Below, in pieces: positions 53,462 to 61,926 of a stretch of 64,000 nt of DNA. Source of the stretch: Tahibacter amnicola (GTDB taxonomy: Bacteria; Pseudomonadota; Gammaproteobacteria; Xanthomonadales; Rhodanobacteraceae). A program made the position numbers and the translations under genes. The notes beneath the pieces were generated by a model. That model saw only the letters and a list, made by a program, of their open reading frames with translations, did no database searches and was not told the DNA's origin. Position 1 is the stretch's first letter. Every line of letters begins with the position of its first letter. The DNA is taken from the NCBI RefSeq assembly GCF_025398735.1, contig NZ_CP104694.1, positions 5,359,465 through 5,423,464 on the forward strand, read 5' to 3'.

Positions 53462-54367
53462 TTACGCCGCGAGCTTTTCGCGTTCTTTCAGCGCCGTGCG
53501 GATGACGCCCAGGGCGTATTCGCGCTCGGCACCGATCACTTCCAGGCGCGGCGGACGCACCCGCGAGTTGCCCATGCCGACTTCTTCCTGCAGCAGCTTG
53601 ATGAGCTGGACGAACTTCACCACGGTGTCCAGGCGCAGGAGCGGCAGGTGCCAACGGTAGAGTGCGCGGGCTTCGTCCCAACGACCGGCCTTGGCCAGCT
53701 CGAACTGGGCGATCGATTCCTTCGGCAGCGCGTTGACCGTGCCGGCAACCCAGAACTCGGCGCCGGCAGCCACGCCTTCGCACACCATGTCGTCAAGGCC
53801 AATACCCACGCGGACGCGATCGCCGAGCAGCGCAACCAGCGCGGTGACGCGACGCGAGTCACCGGACGATTCCTTCACGGCCTGCAGGTTCGGGAATTCG
53901 GCCGCGAGTTCGGCAACCTGCTCCGCGACGAAATCGGTCTTGTAGGCCGGCGGGTTGTTGTAGAGCATGCACGGCAGCTTGGTCGCGCCGATCACGGCGG
54001 CGACGTGTGCTTTCATTTCCCGCCAGTCGCTGGAATACACATACGGCGGAAGCACCATCAGGCCACCGCATCCGGCCGCTTCGGCGGCCTTGGCCAGGCG
54101 CACGGCCTCGTCGGTGGAGAGCGCTGCGATACCCGGGATGACCGGCACCTTTCCTTCGGTGGCGGCGACGCAGGTCTTGATCAGCGCGACCTTTTCCTCG
54201 AACGAGAGCGTGGCACTTTCGCCGAGCGAACCGCAGGGAATGATGCCCTTGCAACCGTTGGAGATCAGCCAACGCACGTGCTTGGTCACGAATGCGTGGT
54301 CGATGGCCAGCTTTTCGTCGAACGGAGTGGTGATGGCGGGAAGCACGCCTTGCCAGATGGTGGTCAT
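53462..54367 (-). CDS. lhpC: 1-pyrroline-4-hydroxy-2-carboxylate deaminase (DHDPS family)
   Basis: This is a 301-residue TIM-barrel of the dihydrodipicolinate synthase family. The Schiff-base Lys165 is in QAVKESSGD, and GSLGESATL and YNNPPAYKTDF provide the substrate-binding loop and the Tyr. Its position between the D-hydroxyproline dehydrogenase subunits and the semialdehyde dehydrogenase identifies it as the deaminase that turns 1-pyrroline-4-hydroxy-2-carboxylate into 2-oxoglutarate semialdehyde and ammonia. It overlaps lhpE by ATGA. The family alone would not fix the substrate; the operon does. Confidence 0.88.
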   Translation of the reverse strand: MTTIWQGVLPAITTPFDEKLAIDHAFVTKHVRWLISNGCKGIIPCGSLGESATLSFEEKVALIKTCVAATEGKVPVIPGIAALSTDEAVRLAKAAEAAGCGGLMVLPPYVYSSDWREMKAHVAAVIGATKLPCMLYNNPPAYKTDFVAEQVAELAAEFPNLQAVKESSGDSRRVTALVALLGDRVRVGIGLDDMVCEGVAAGAEFWVAGTVNALPKESIAQFELAKAGRWDEARALYRWHLPLLRLDTVVKFVQLIKLLQEEVGMGNSRVRPPRLEVIGAEREYALGVIRTALKEREKLAA

Positions 54368-55644
54368 ACGGTTCTCTCAAGCGATTGTGAAAAAGAGGAA
54401 TAATCCAGATTGCCGATCGCAACGGGTGCGAGCGGCGGACGCGGCAGGCTTGGCGACCAGCCAAACAGGTAGGAGGCGGCGCCGCCGCACACGCGCCCCT
54501 GGCAATGCCCCATTCCGAGGCGGTGTTGCAGTTTTGCCTCGCGCGCCGATGCGCAACTGCGCACGGCACCGACGCTGACGTTTTCGCACCGGCACAGGAC
54601 GGTGCTGTCTTCGGCGAGCTGGCGGATCTCGTCGCGCAGCCGGAACGCGGTGCGAAGCTGGCCGGCGAAGCGCATCTCGGCGTTGCGGCGCTGCTGCAGC
54701 TCGCGATTGAGGTCGGCACGCCCGGCAGCGGCGTTGCCCGCCATCTGCCCCTGCGTCAGCGCCTGGTCCACACCACCGATTCCAGTGCCTTCACCGGCGC
54801 AGTACACGCCGGCAACGCTCGTATGCTGGTTGGCGTCGACCCAGATGGCCCCGTCGCGCCATTCGCACCCGAAGCTGGCGCCGACATCAAGGTTCGGGAC
54901 CAGGCCGTACCCCGTGGCGACGGCGTCACAGGCGTAGTCGACCAGCCGTCCATTCTGGCGGACGGTGACACCGTCGACCGCGTCCTTGCCGTGCACGCGC
55001 GTCACCCAGCTGCTGGTGCGATAGCGGGCGCCGCGCAGACGCCAGCCGAGTCCGAACGCCTGCGCCAGCTTGCCGGGATTACCCGCCAGCCCGACGCCGA
55101 AGGACGCTACCGCGGAAAGCGGTGCCTGCTCGGCAATGCACACCACGTTCGCGCCGTGGGCGCGCAAGGTGTCGGCCACCGCGAGGAGCAGTGGTCCCGT
55201 GCCGCCGATCACGACGCGGCGGCCCTGCACGGGCCAGCCGTTCTTCACCAGTACCTGGAGTCCGCCGGCACCGAAAACACCCGGGAGCGTCCAGCCGGGG
55301 TACGGCAACAGCAGCTCGCGCGCGCCCGTTGCCACGACGACGCGTTCGTACTGGATCGTCAGGGCGCCCTCGGGGCTGTCGAACAAGGCCGTCCCGCGTT
55401 CGGGAACGGCGATCAGGCGCGAACCGAACCGGCATTCCGTGGGAGAGCGCTCCAGCGCTTCCATCCATTGGCGCGCGGCAGGGTTCTTGCGCTGGCGCCA
55501 TTGCCCGCGCCAGATCTGGCCACCGGGCTCCGCCTGCATGTCCACCAGCACGGCGCGCGCGCCGGCACGCTCGGCCGTCACGGCCGCCGCGATACCCGCG
55601 GGGCCGGCGCCGATGACCAGGACTTCCGCATGACACCTAGGCAT
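54364..55644 (-). CDS. lhpE: D-hydroxyproline dehydrogenase, FAD/[2Fe-2S] subunit
   Basis: This is a 426-residue flavoprotein. The N-terminal dinucleotide fold is VLVIGAGPAGIAAAV, a second NAD-like fold reads VVIGGTGPLLLAVAD, and the C-terminus has four Cys (LCRCEN and GHCQGRVCG) like BFD-type [2Fe-2S] domains. This matches the alpha subunit of the heterotrimeric D-hydroxyproline (or octopine-type) dehydrogenases, which pass electrons from the FAD subunit to the membrane. It overlaps lhpF by 8 bases and lhpC by 4. Confidence 0.87.
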   Translation of the reverse strand: MPRCHAEVLVIGAGPAGIAAAVTAERAGARAVLVDMQAEPGGQIWRGQWRQRKNPAARQWMEALERSPTECRFGSRLIAVPERGTALFDSPEGALTIQYERVVVATGARELLLPYPGWTLPGVFGAGGLQVLVKNGWPVQGRRVVIGGTGPLLLAVADTLRAHGANVVCIAEQAPLSAVASFGVGLAGNPGKLAQAFGLGWRLRGARYRTSSWVTRVHGKDAVDGVTVRQNGRLVDYACDAVATGYGLVPNLDVGASFGCEWRDGAIWVDANQHTSVAGVYCAGEGTGIGGVDQALTQGQMAGNAAAGRADLNRELQQRRNAEMRFAGQLRTAFRLRDEIRQLAEDSTVLCRCENVSVGAVRSCASAREAKLQHRLGMGHCQGRVCGGAASYLFGWSPSLPRPPLAPVAIGNLDYSSFSQSLERTV

Positions 55645-55882
55645 CCGTGGTGATCTCCATGCCCTGGCTCACGCGCGTCAGGCAGCCAAGTTTCTCGGCG
55701 CCGTCAATGCGCACGCGACACTCGAAGCACACGCCCATGCCACAACAGGCCGCGCGCGGCGCGCCGGTGAGGTCTCGACGCGTCGCGCCCTGGCCGATGG
55801 CCGCGATGGCGGCGGCGACACTGATGTGAGCGGGCACTTCTTCGCGACGCCCGTTGATAAGTATTTGTACCTTATGCGGCAT
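55637..55882 (-). CDS. lhpF: D-hydroxyproline dehydrogenase, small [2Fe-2S] subunit
   Basis: This 81-residue ferredoxin-like protein starts MPHKVQILING (ATG 55882). The cluster ligands are in ACCGMGVCFECRV and GCLTRV, a plant-type [2Fe-2S] pattern. It is the gamma subunit that joins the two flavin subunits. It overlaps the 3' end of lhpB by 11 bases and the start of lhpE by 8. In-frame sequence upstream of the ATG is out of family and lies inside lhpB. Confidence 0.87.
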   Translation of the reverse strand: MPHKVQILINGRREEVPAHISVAAAIAAIGQGATRRDLTGAPRAACCGMGVCFECRVRIDGAEKLGCLTRVSQGMEITTDA

Positions 55883-56996
55883 TTTCGTATTCCGCGGCGA
55901 AGCGCGCCGGCGCAAACGGCTCGGCGTCAAACGGCGTGGCGGTCTGCAGCAGTTGTGCAGCGATGAGATCGGCCGTGCCCAGTGCCGTGGTGACGCCAAG
56001 GCCCTCGTGCCCGCAGGCAAGCCAGGTTCCTGGACGTGACGGCCAGGCGCCGATCAAAGGACGGTGATCCGGCGTGGTCGGGCGGAATCCGGTCCAGGCG
56101 CGCAGCGCCGACACGGCCGCCAGGGCGGGCACGAACGCCTTGCCGCGCTCGATCAACCCCGAAACCAGGCGTGGTGTGACGCCAGTGGTGGTGTCATCGA
56201 ACTGGCGCGTGGACCCGAGCAACCACTGCCCCGTGGGCCGGGGTTGCAGGTTGAAAGCCACCGAATCGCCCTCGGTGCTGTGGGCACTCTTGATGTAACC
56301 CAGCTCCACCAGCTGGTGCGTGACGGTCGGTGCGCCGCGCGTGGTGATGAGCAGATGCCCCTTGCGCTTGCGGATGGGCACCGCCGGCAGCAGCTCGGGC
56401 GCGGCGCAGCCGTTGGCGATGATCACCTTGTCGGCACGCACCTCGCGGCCATCGGCCAGAACCACGCCGGCGGGATCGAGATTGCGCACCGCGATGCCAC
56501 TGAGGATGTCGGCGCCTGCCGCGGCCGCTTGGCGCGCAAGCCAGGCAGCCGCCACGGGCGGATAGACCACGGCGTCCGATGGCACCCGCAGGCCACCGGC
56601 CAGTCGCTCCGCCAGCGCGGGCTCCAGACGCGCCAGCGTCGCCGCGGAAATCATCTCGCTGGCTATGCCCGCACCCGCCAGGCGCGCCTGCTTGCGTTCG
56701 GCTTCTTCCATTTCCTCCCCGTCACGGGCGACCCACAGGGTCCCCGTGGCGCGGTAGTCAGCGCCCGCGGGCAACGCATCGGCGAGGATGCGCCAGCGCT
56801 CGCAGGACCACGCTGACAAGGCCAGCTCGGCGGGATCGTCATCCAGCACGACGAGATGCCCCATCGACGCAGCCGTCGCACCACCGCCGATGCAGTCGCG
56901 CTCGACCAGGCAGACCGACAGCCCGCCCAGGGCCAATCGCTCCGCGATCGCGCAGCCGACAATGCCGCCGCCGACGATGAGGACGTCGTGGATCAC
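55872..56996 (-). CDS. lhpB: D-hydroxyproline dehydrogenase, catalytic FAD subunit (DadA-like)
   Basis: This is a 374-residue FAD-dependent oxidoreductase of the D-amino-acid oxidase fold. It has VLIVGGGIVGCAIAERL for FAD, GATAASMGHL in the flavin loop, and the C-terminal GFRPTTPDHRPLIGAWP and ACGHEGLGVTTALGTA. It should oxidise cis-4-hydroxy-D-proline to 1-pyrroline-4-hydroxy-2-carboxylate, with LhpE and LhpF carrying electrons away. ATGA overlap with lhpA. A single-subunit D-Hyp oxidase is less likely given the partners. Confidence 0.88.
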   Translation of the reverse strand: MIHDVLIVGGGIVGCAIAERLALGGLSVCLVERDCIGGGATAASMGHLVVLDDDPAELALSAWSCERWRILADALPAGADYRATGTLWVARDGEEMEEAERKQARLAGAGIASEMISAATLARLEPALAERLAGGLRVPSDAVVYPPVAAAWLARQAAAAGADILSGIAVRNLDPAGVVLADGREVRADKVIIANGCAAPELLPAVPIRKRKGHLLITTRGAPTVTHQLVELGYIKSAHSTEGDSVAFNLQPRPTGQWLLGSTRQFDDTTTGVTPRLVSGLIERGKAFVPALAAVSALRAWTGFRPTTPDHRPLIGAWPSRPGTWLACGHEGLGVTTALGTADLIAAQLLQTATPFDAEPFAPARFAAEYENAA

Positions 56997-57931
56997 GCAA
57001 ATCCCCAGGTGAGGGTGTCCGCCGGATCAAATACCAGCACCGATTCGGCCACCACGTGGGCGCGGCCGGTGATCACCGGCTGAATCGCGCCATTGGCGGT
57101 ACGGGCGTAGCGGCCTTCGAACTCGCTGCCGATCACGCTCTCCTGGCGCCAGGTGTCACCCGGTTGCAGCTTGCCGTCGGCCGCCAGGCACGCCAGCTTG
57201 GCGCTGGTGCCGGTGCCACAGGGCGAGCGGTCGTAGGCCAGGCCGGGACAAAGTACAAAGTTGCGCGCATTTACACCGCCGGTCGGCGAAGGACCGACCA
57301 GCTCGACGTGGTCGATCTCGGCGCCATCGGTTCCGGTAATGGCCGATTTTTCCAATGCGCGGCGAATTTGCACCGCGCAATCCATCAACTTGCCGATGTT
57401 TGCACGATCGATTTCCAGCCCGTGATCATCGACCAGGAAGAACCAGTTGCCTCCCCAGGCGATATCGCCATGAAGGCGGCCGTAGCCGTCGACCTCGACC
57501 GGCACCCTGGCCGCGATGCGATAACTCGGCACGTTGGCAATCGATACGCGACCGTCATCGTGCAGCTCGACCTCGACCACGCCGACCGGCGTTTCCAGTT
57601 TGAAGCGGCCCGGACCGATGCGCCCCAGGTGGCGCAGCGTTTCGGCGACGCCGATCGTGCCGTGGCCGCACATGCCCAGGTAGCCGACATTATTGAAGAA
57701 CACCACGCCGGCAATGCAGCCGGGCTGCGTCGGCTCCAGCAGATAGGCACCGACCATGACATCCGAACCACGCGGTTCGCACGCTATGGCGCGTCGCCAG
57801 GCGTCGTGTTCGCGCTGCAATTGTTCCCGGGCGGCCTGGGGGTTCAGCCCCTTGAGCGGAGGCCCGCCCTCGACGACGACACGCGTAGGCTCACCGCCGG
57901 TATGGGAGTCAATGATGCGGGTTCGGCTCAT
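56993..57931 (-). CDS. lhpA: 4-hydroxyproline 2-epimerase
   Basis: This 312-residue protein belongs to the proline racemase family. Both catalytic cysteines are present, Cys88 in GMCGHGT and Cys238 in DRSPCGTGTSA, so it is an epimerase rather than a dehydratase (which has Thr at the second site). It should convert trans-4-hydroxy-L-proline to cis-4-hydroxy-D-proline, the entry step of the pathway. It is the first gene of lhpA-B-F-E-C-G and the start MSRTRIIDSHTGGEP is typical. The operon promoter must lie in the long gap to the regulator. Confidence 0.92.
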   Translation of the reverse strand: MSRTRIIDSHTGGEPTRVVVEGGPPLKGLNPQAAREQLQREHDAWRRAIACEPRGSDVMVGAYLLEPTQPGCIAGVVFFNNVGYLGMCGHGTIGVAETLRHLGRIGPGRFKLETPVGVVEVELHDDGRVSIANVPSYRIAARVPVEVDGYGRLHGDIAWGGNWFFLVDDHGLEIDRANIGKLMDCAVQIRRALEKSAITGTDGAEIDHVELVGPSPTGGVNARNFVLCPGLAYDRSPCGTGTSAKLACLAADGKLQPGDTWRQESVIGSEFEGRYARTANGAIQPVITGRAHVVAESVLVFDPADTLTWGFA

Positions 57932-58723
57932 GGTGTAGGTGCTATGGATGGTTTGTTCATGCTAGACGGCAACCCTCGCCAGGGATTGGCGCATCAGGCT
58001 GCCACGACACGGTGATTCGCAAATTGCCATTGGCTACGACAAAGGTCTGCACCCCTCCATTTGGCGTGTTTCCCCGGACTATGCGCGACTTTTTGCCAAC
58101 TCGCGACAGAGCCCATGTACCTGACAACGGATACCTGCACCCCGCACGTTTGCCACAATCACGCGTCGGCGCGCCTGCATCGGCTTTGCGGCGGTGCTGG
58201 CGCCTTCCTTGCAGAAGCGTTCCATTCGGTAGCGAAGCGGGTTCCGCAAGATCGATGTGCACGACGAGCATCAATGCGCGATATCATCCCGGCCGGATTG
58301 CCGTTGCCGGCCATTGTCGCGCGCAAGGGCAGGATGCACTCCGTGACGAGGCGGCAATCGCCGGACACGATTGCGCAACGACTGCGCTGGCGCAGTCGCG
58401 GGCGAATGTGACGCGCTGTCTCCCTGTCCCGTATGCACCTGACCGTGCGCATGCCCGTGCGGACACGTGCCGTCACGTACGCGTTCGCCGGTGCATGGAA
58501 CGACGATGCGCGCGTACACGGTGGTGGCCATGCTCGCAGCCCGACGGCGCAGGGACTAGCAAATTCCGGCCATAGCGACGACACAATCGGCACAATGAAC
58601 GGTTCGCAGTGGTCGCTGTCCCCAGGACGGACCAGTGCGGGAGCGGGGGAGATATGCAGACCAGCAAATCGATAGTGCGGCACACCACAAGCGATGGCGC
58701 GATCCTGCGCCCGGGCGTCAGCC
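57932..58723. promoter_or_regulatory. 792-base divergent control region of the hydroxyproline operon and its regulator
   Basis: No gene is convincing here. The part near lhpA has three copies of TTGCCA (58024, 58094 and 58151 approx.) and one TTTGGCG in the other orientation (58060 approx.), which could be sites for the AraC-type regulator. On the minus strand TAGCAT (plus coordinates 57959-57964) is a possible -10 for lhpA. The length is unusual for this compact window. Confidence 0.4.
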
Positions 58724-59485
58724 ATGAACGGTGAACTGGCCCGCTGGCGCGAAGCCTTCATGGCGCGAGTCGCCACTCCCTGGTACGTGGAAGCCTTGTT
58801 CGACCGCCTGCCGGACATCGTCTTCTCGATCAAGGACCGCCAGGGGCGCTACGTCGCGATGAGCGAAGCTGCGGTCATCCGATGTGGTCTCAAGCGCAAG
58901 CAGGATGCGATCGGCAAGACGGCCTTCGACCTCTTCCCGCGCCCGATGGCCGAGCGCTACACCCGGCAGGACGAGCGCCTGTTCCGCACCGCCAAGCCGA
59001 TCATCGACAACCTTGATCTCACCGTGTATCGCGATGGCAGCGCCGGCTGGTGCCTTTCGACGAAAGAACCGCTGTACGACGGCTCCGGGCGCGTGATCGG
59101 CCTGGCCTGCATCTCCAAGGACCTGATCGAACCCAGTCGCGCGGGGCTGATCGACGCCGGTTTCGCCGACACCGTCGACTACATGCTCGAGAACTATGAC
59201 CAGCCGCTGCGCATGGAGGAACTGGCGCAGCGCTCCGGCCTGTCGCAGGCGCAGTTCGAGCGCCGCATGAAAAAGATCTTCCACCTCTCGGCCGGCCAGT
59301 ACCTGATCAAGACCCGTATCGATCACGCGGCGCGCCTGCTGGCGTCCACCGACATGGCCATCGCCGAGGTCGCGCAGCACGCCGGCTTCTCTGATCAGAG
59401 CGCCCTGTCGCGGCAGTTCCGCCAGGTCACCGGGTTCGCGCCACGCCAGTACCGCCAGCTGATGCGGCCCGAGCCGCTCGAGTAG
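58724..59485 (+). CDS. PAS-AraC family regulator, probable hydroxyproline operon activator
   Basis: This protein has 253 residues from the ATG at 58724. The N-terminal half is a PAS domain (LFDRLPDIVFSIKDRQGRYVAMSEAA, about residues 20-130). The C-terminal half is an AraC/XylS pair of helix-turn-helix motifs (MEELAQRSGLSQAQFERRMKK and IAEVAQHAGFSDQSALSRQFRQ). It is divergent from the lhp operon, as an activator often is; Pseudomonas LhpR is also AraC-type. It is likely to respond to hydroxyproline or a product, but a PAS sensor is unusual for this role. Not assigned the lhpR symbol because the sensor domain differs. Confidence 0.85.
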   Translation: MNGELARWREAFMARVATPWYVEALFDRLPDIVFSIKDRQGRYVAMSEAAVIRCGLKRKQDAIGKTAFDLFPRPMAERYTRQDERLFRTAKPIIDNLDLTVYRDGSAGWCLSTKEPLYDGSGRVIGLACISKDLIEPSRAGLIDAGFADTVDYMLENYDQPLRMEELAQRSGLSQAQFERRMKKIFHLSAGQYLIKTRIDHAARLLASTDMAIAEVAQHAGFSDQSALSRQFRQVTGFAPRQYRQLMRPEPLE

Positions 59486-59586
59486 GCGTCATCCACACGC
59501 CCTGCGACCGCATCCAGACGCGGCCAGGGCATCTCCGGGAGCGTCGTCGACCTGCTAAGGTACGGCGTTTACCACGGAGTCGACCT

Positions 59587-61749
59587 ATGTCCGTAGTGCT
59601 GCGTGCCGCCGTCCTGGCGGGTGGTCTTGCCCTGGCGCTGGAGGCCACGGCCGACGAAGGAATGTGGATGGCTTCGCAGCTGCCGGACCTGGCGCCCGCC
59701 CTGCGCGCCGCCGGCTTCCAGGCCGATGCCGCTGCACTGGCTGACCTGACCCGCCCGCCCCTCAACGCGGTCGTCAAGGCCGGCGGCGCCACCGGCGCCT
59801 TCGTCTCCGCCAATGGCCTGCTGCTGACCAATCATCATGTGGCGTACGGCGCCATCCAGTACAACGCACGCGCCGACCGCAACCTCCTGGAAACGGGCTT
59901 CGTGGCAGCCGACCAGGCCGCCGAACTGCCCGCCGGACCCGATTTCCGCGTGCTGGTCACGGTCGGCTTCGACCGGGTGACCGACGAGGTGCTCAAGGCC
60001 GCGCAAGGCAAGAAGGGGCGTGCCTACTTCGACGCCGTCGAAGCGGCCAACAAAACCATCGTGGCCGCGTGTGAACGCGAGCCCGGCATGCGTTGCAGTG
60101 TCGCCACGATGGACTACGGCGCCGAATTCTTCCGGATCCGCCAGCTTGAGCTGCGCGACGTGCGACTGGTCTACGCGCCGCCCAGTGCGGCCGGAAAGTA
60201 CGGCGACGAGATCGACAATTTCGTCTGGCCGCGCCATTCCGCCGACTTCACCCTGCTGCGCGCCTACGTCGCGCCCGACGGATCCGTCGCGGATTTCGCG
60301 CCCGAAAACCGTCCGTACCAGCCGCCGGCGCATCTCCAGATCACACACGACGGCCCCAAGGACGGCGACTTCGTGATGCTCGCCGGCTACCCCGGCATTA
60401 CCTATCGCCATCGCCTGTCGTACGAGGTCACCGAGCGCGTCGACTGGGGCCTGCCGACGTCGGTGGAACTTCTCACGGGCCTGATCCGCGTCATCGAAAC
60501 GCGCAGCGCCGGAAACGCGGAAGCGGCCGTGCGCTACGCCTCGCTGCTGGCCAGCCTGAAGAACGCGAGCAAACGTTTCAGCGGCGAGCGGGAGGGCCTG
60601 CTCCGCGGTGACGCCAAGCAACTGCGGGAAACTGCCGAGCAGACCTTTCTCGCCTGGCTGGCGACGTCCCGCCAGCCCGCGGCAATCAAACGCGATATCG
60701 ACCAGGTTGGCCGTCTCCTGCGCGACGCCAGCGCCACACGCGAGCGGGACCTGATCCTGGGCCTGCTGACCCGGCACATCCAGTTGTTCAACGCAGCCAT
60801 CACCCTGCAGCGGCGTGCGCTGGAGCACGACAAGCCCGACGCCCGCCGCGAGAGCGGCTACCAGCAGCGGGACGAAACCCTTCTGCTGGCGCAGATGAAG
60901 CAGGTGCAGCGCCGCTACGAGCCCGGCATGGAACAGGCACTGCTGCTGTCATTGCTGGCACGCTACCAGGCGCTACCAAAAGAACAGCGCGTGGCCGAGT
61001 TCGACGCGGCCTTCGGCAGTACCGGCCCCGAGGCCGAGAAAGCGCTGGCGGCGATCTACGGCACCACGCGACTGGGCGATGAGGAAACACGCCTGGCCTA
61101 TTTCAATGGCCCGGCGGACGCGCTGCGGCAGTCCAACGATGCCCTGCTGGTTCTCGCCGCACAGCTGCAACCGGCCCTGCTGCGCCTGGAGCACGAGCGC
61201 AAGCAGCGCGAGGGCGAGCTGCTGCGTCTGCGTCCGTCCTACATGCGCGCGCTCAAGGCCTGGTACGCGCAGAGCCAGCGTGCGCTCTATCCGGATGCGA
61301 ACGGCACCCTGCGCGTGAGCTATGGACGCGTCACCGGCTTCCGTCCGCGCGACGGCGTTGAATACACACCGGTCACCACCGTGGCCGGCATCGTGGAAAA
61401 GCACTCGGGCAAGGTGCCGTTCGATGCCCCGGCGGCACTGCTGGCAGCCATCGCCAAGGGCGACTTCGGTGCAACCGCCGATCCCACGCTCAAGACCCAG
61501 ACCGTCAATTTCCTGAGCAACCTCGATAGCACCGGCGGGAATTCCGGATCGCCGGTCCTGAACGCGCGTGGCGAACTGGTGGGCCTGAATTTCGACAGCA
61601 ACTGGGAATCGGTCAGCGCCAGCTGGCAATACGATCCGCGCTACAAGCGTGCGATCCACGTCGACATGCGGTATCTGCGCTGGCTGATGGAAAAGGTCTG
61701 GCCGGCGCCGCACCTGCTGCGCGAGATGCGCCTTCCCGCCGATGGATGA
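59587..61749 (+). CDS. S46 dipeptidyl peptidase, DPP11-type
   Basis: This 720-residue protein has a signal peptide ending EATA, and the mature end DEGMWMASQLP is typical of family S46. The catalytic triad is His in TNHHVAYGAIQ (near 84), Asp in GDEIDNFVWPRHSADF and Ser653 in GGNSGSPVL, with a helical domain inserted between. The residue 18 after the nucleophile is Ser (LNFDSNWE). Family studies separate Gly at this place (DPP7, hydrophobic P1) from Arg or Ser (DPP11, Asp/Glu P1), so DPP11 activity is predicted. It acts in the periplasm on peptides. It is a single gene. Confidence 0.9.
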   Translation: MSVVLRAAVLAGGLALALEATADEGMWMASQLPDLAPALRAAGFQADAAALADLTRPPLNAVVKAGGATGAFVSANGLLLTNHHVAYGAIQYNARADRNLLETGFVAADQAAELPAGPDFRVLVTVGFDRVTDEVLKAAQGKKGRAYFDAVEAANKTIVAACEREPGMRCSVATMDYGAEFFRIRQLELRDVRLVYAPPSAAGKYGDEIDNFVWPRHSADFTLLRAYVAPDGSVADFAPENRPYQPPAHLQITHDGPKDGDFVMLAGYPGITYRHRLSYEVTERVDWGLPTSVELLTGLIRVIETRSAGNAEAAVRYASLLASLKNASKRFSGEREGLLRGDAKQLRETAEQTFLAWLATSRQPAAIKRDIDQVGRLLRDASATRERDLILGLLTRHIQLFNAAITLQRRALEHDKPDARRESGYQQRDETLLLAQMKQVQRRYEPGMEQALLLSLLARYQALPKEQRVAEFDAAFGSTGPEAEKALAAIYGTTRLGDEETRLAYFNGPADALRQSNDALLVLAAQLQPALLRLEHERKQREGELLRLRPSYMRALKAWYAQSQRALYPDANGTLRVSYGRVTGFRPRDGVEYTPVTTVAGIVEKHSGKVPFDAPAALLAAIAKGDFGATADPTLKTQTVNFLSNLDSTGGNSGSPVLNARGELVGLNFDSNWESVSASWQYDPRYKRAIHVDMRYLRWLMEKVWPAPHLLREMRLPADG

Positions 61750-61926
61750 GGGCCGGCTCCGGGTAGCAGCGATCTGCCACCGGACGCCAGGGCGGTTCGT
61801 CGGGCCCGGCGTTGCAATGGCTGCGCGTGCGGCGGCCGATGTTGCCGCCGCAGCGATTTCTGCGGAGCCTCACCCCGGAATCGTACATGCCGCGTTACAA
61901 CGACTTCACAGCCCGTGGAGAGCGTC

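Noticed and set aside
53462-54367. Dihydrodipicolinate synthase (dapA) for lysine synthesis
   Set aside because: The fold and Schiff-base Lys fit, but the gene overlaps the D-hydroxyproline dehydrogenase genes and the order matches the hydroxyproline pathway.
58159-58833. A 224-codon minus-strand frame in the lhp control region
   Set aside because: It overlaps the regulator gene, has no ribosome-binding site and no similarity I recognise. A decayed gene cannot be excluded.
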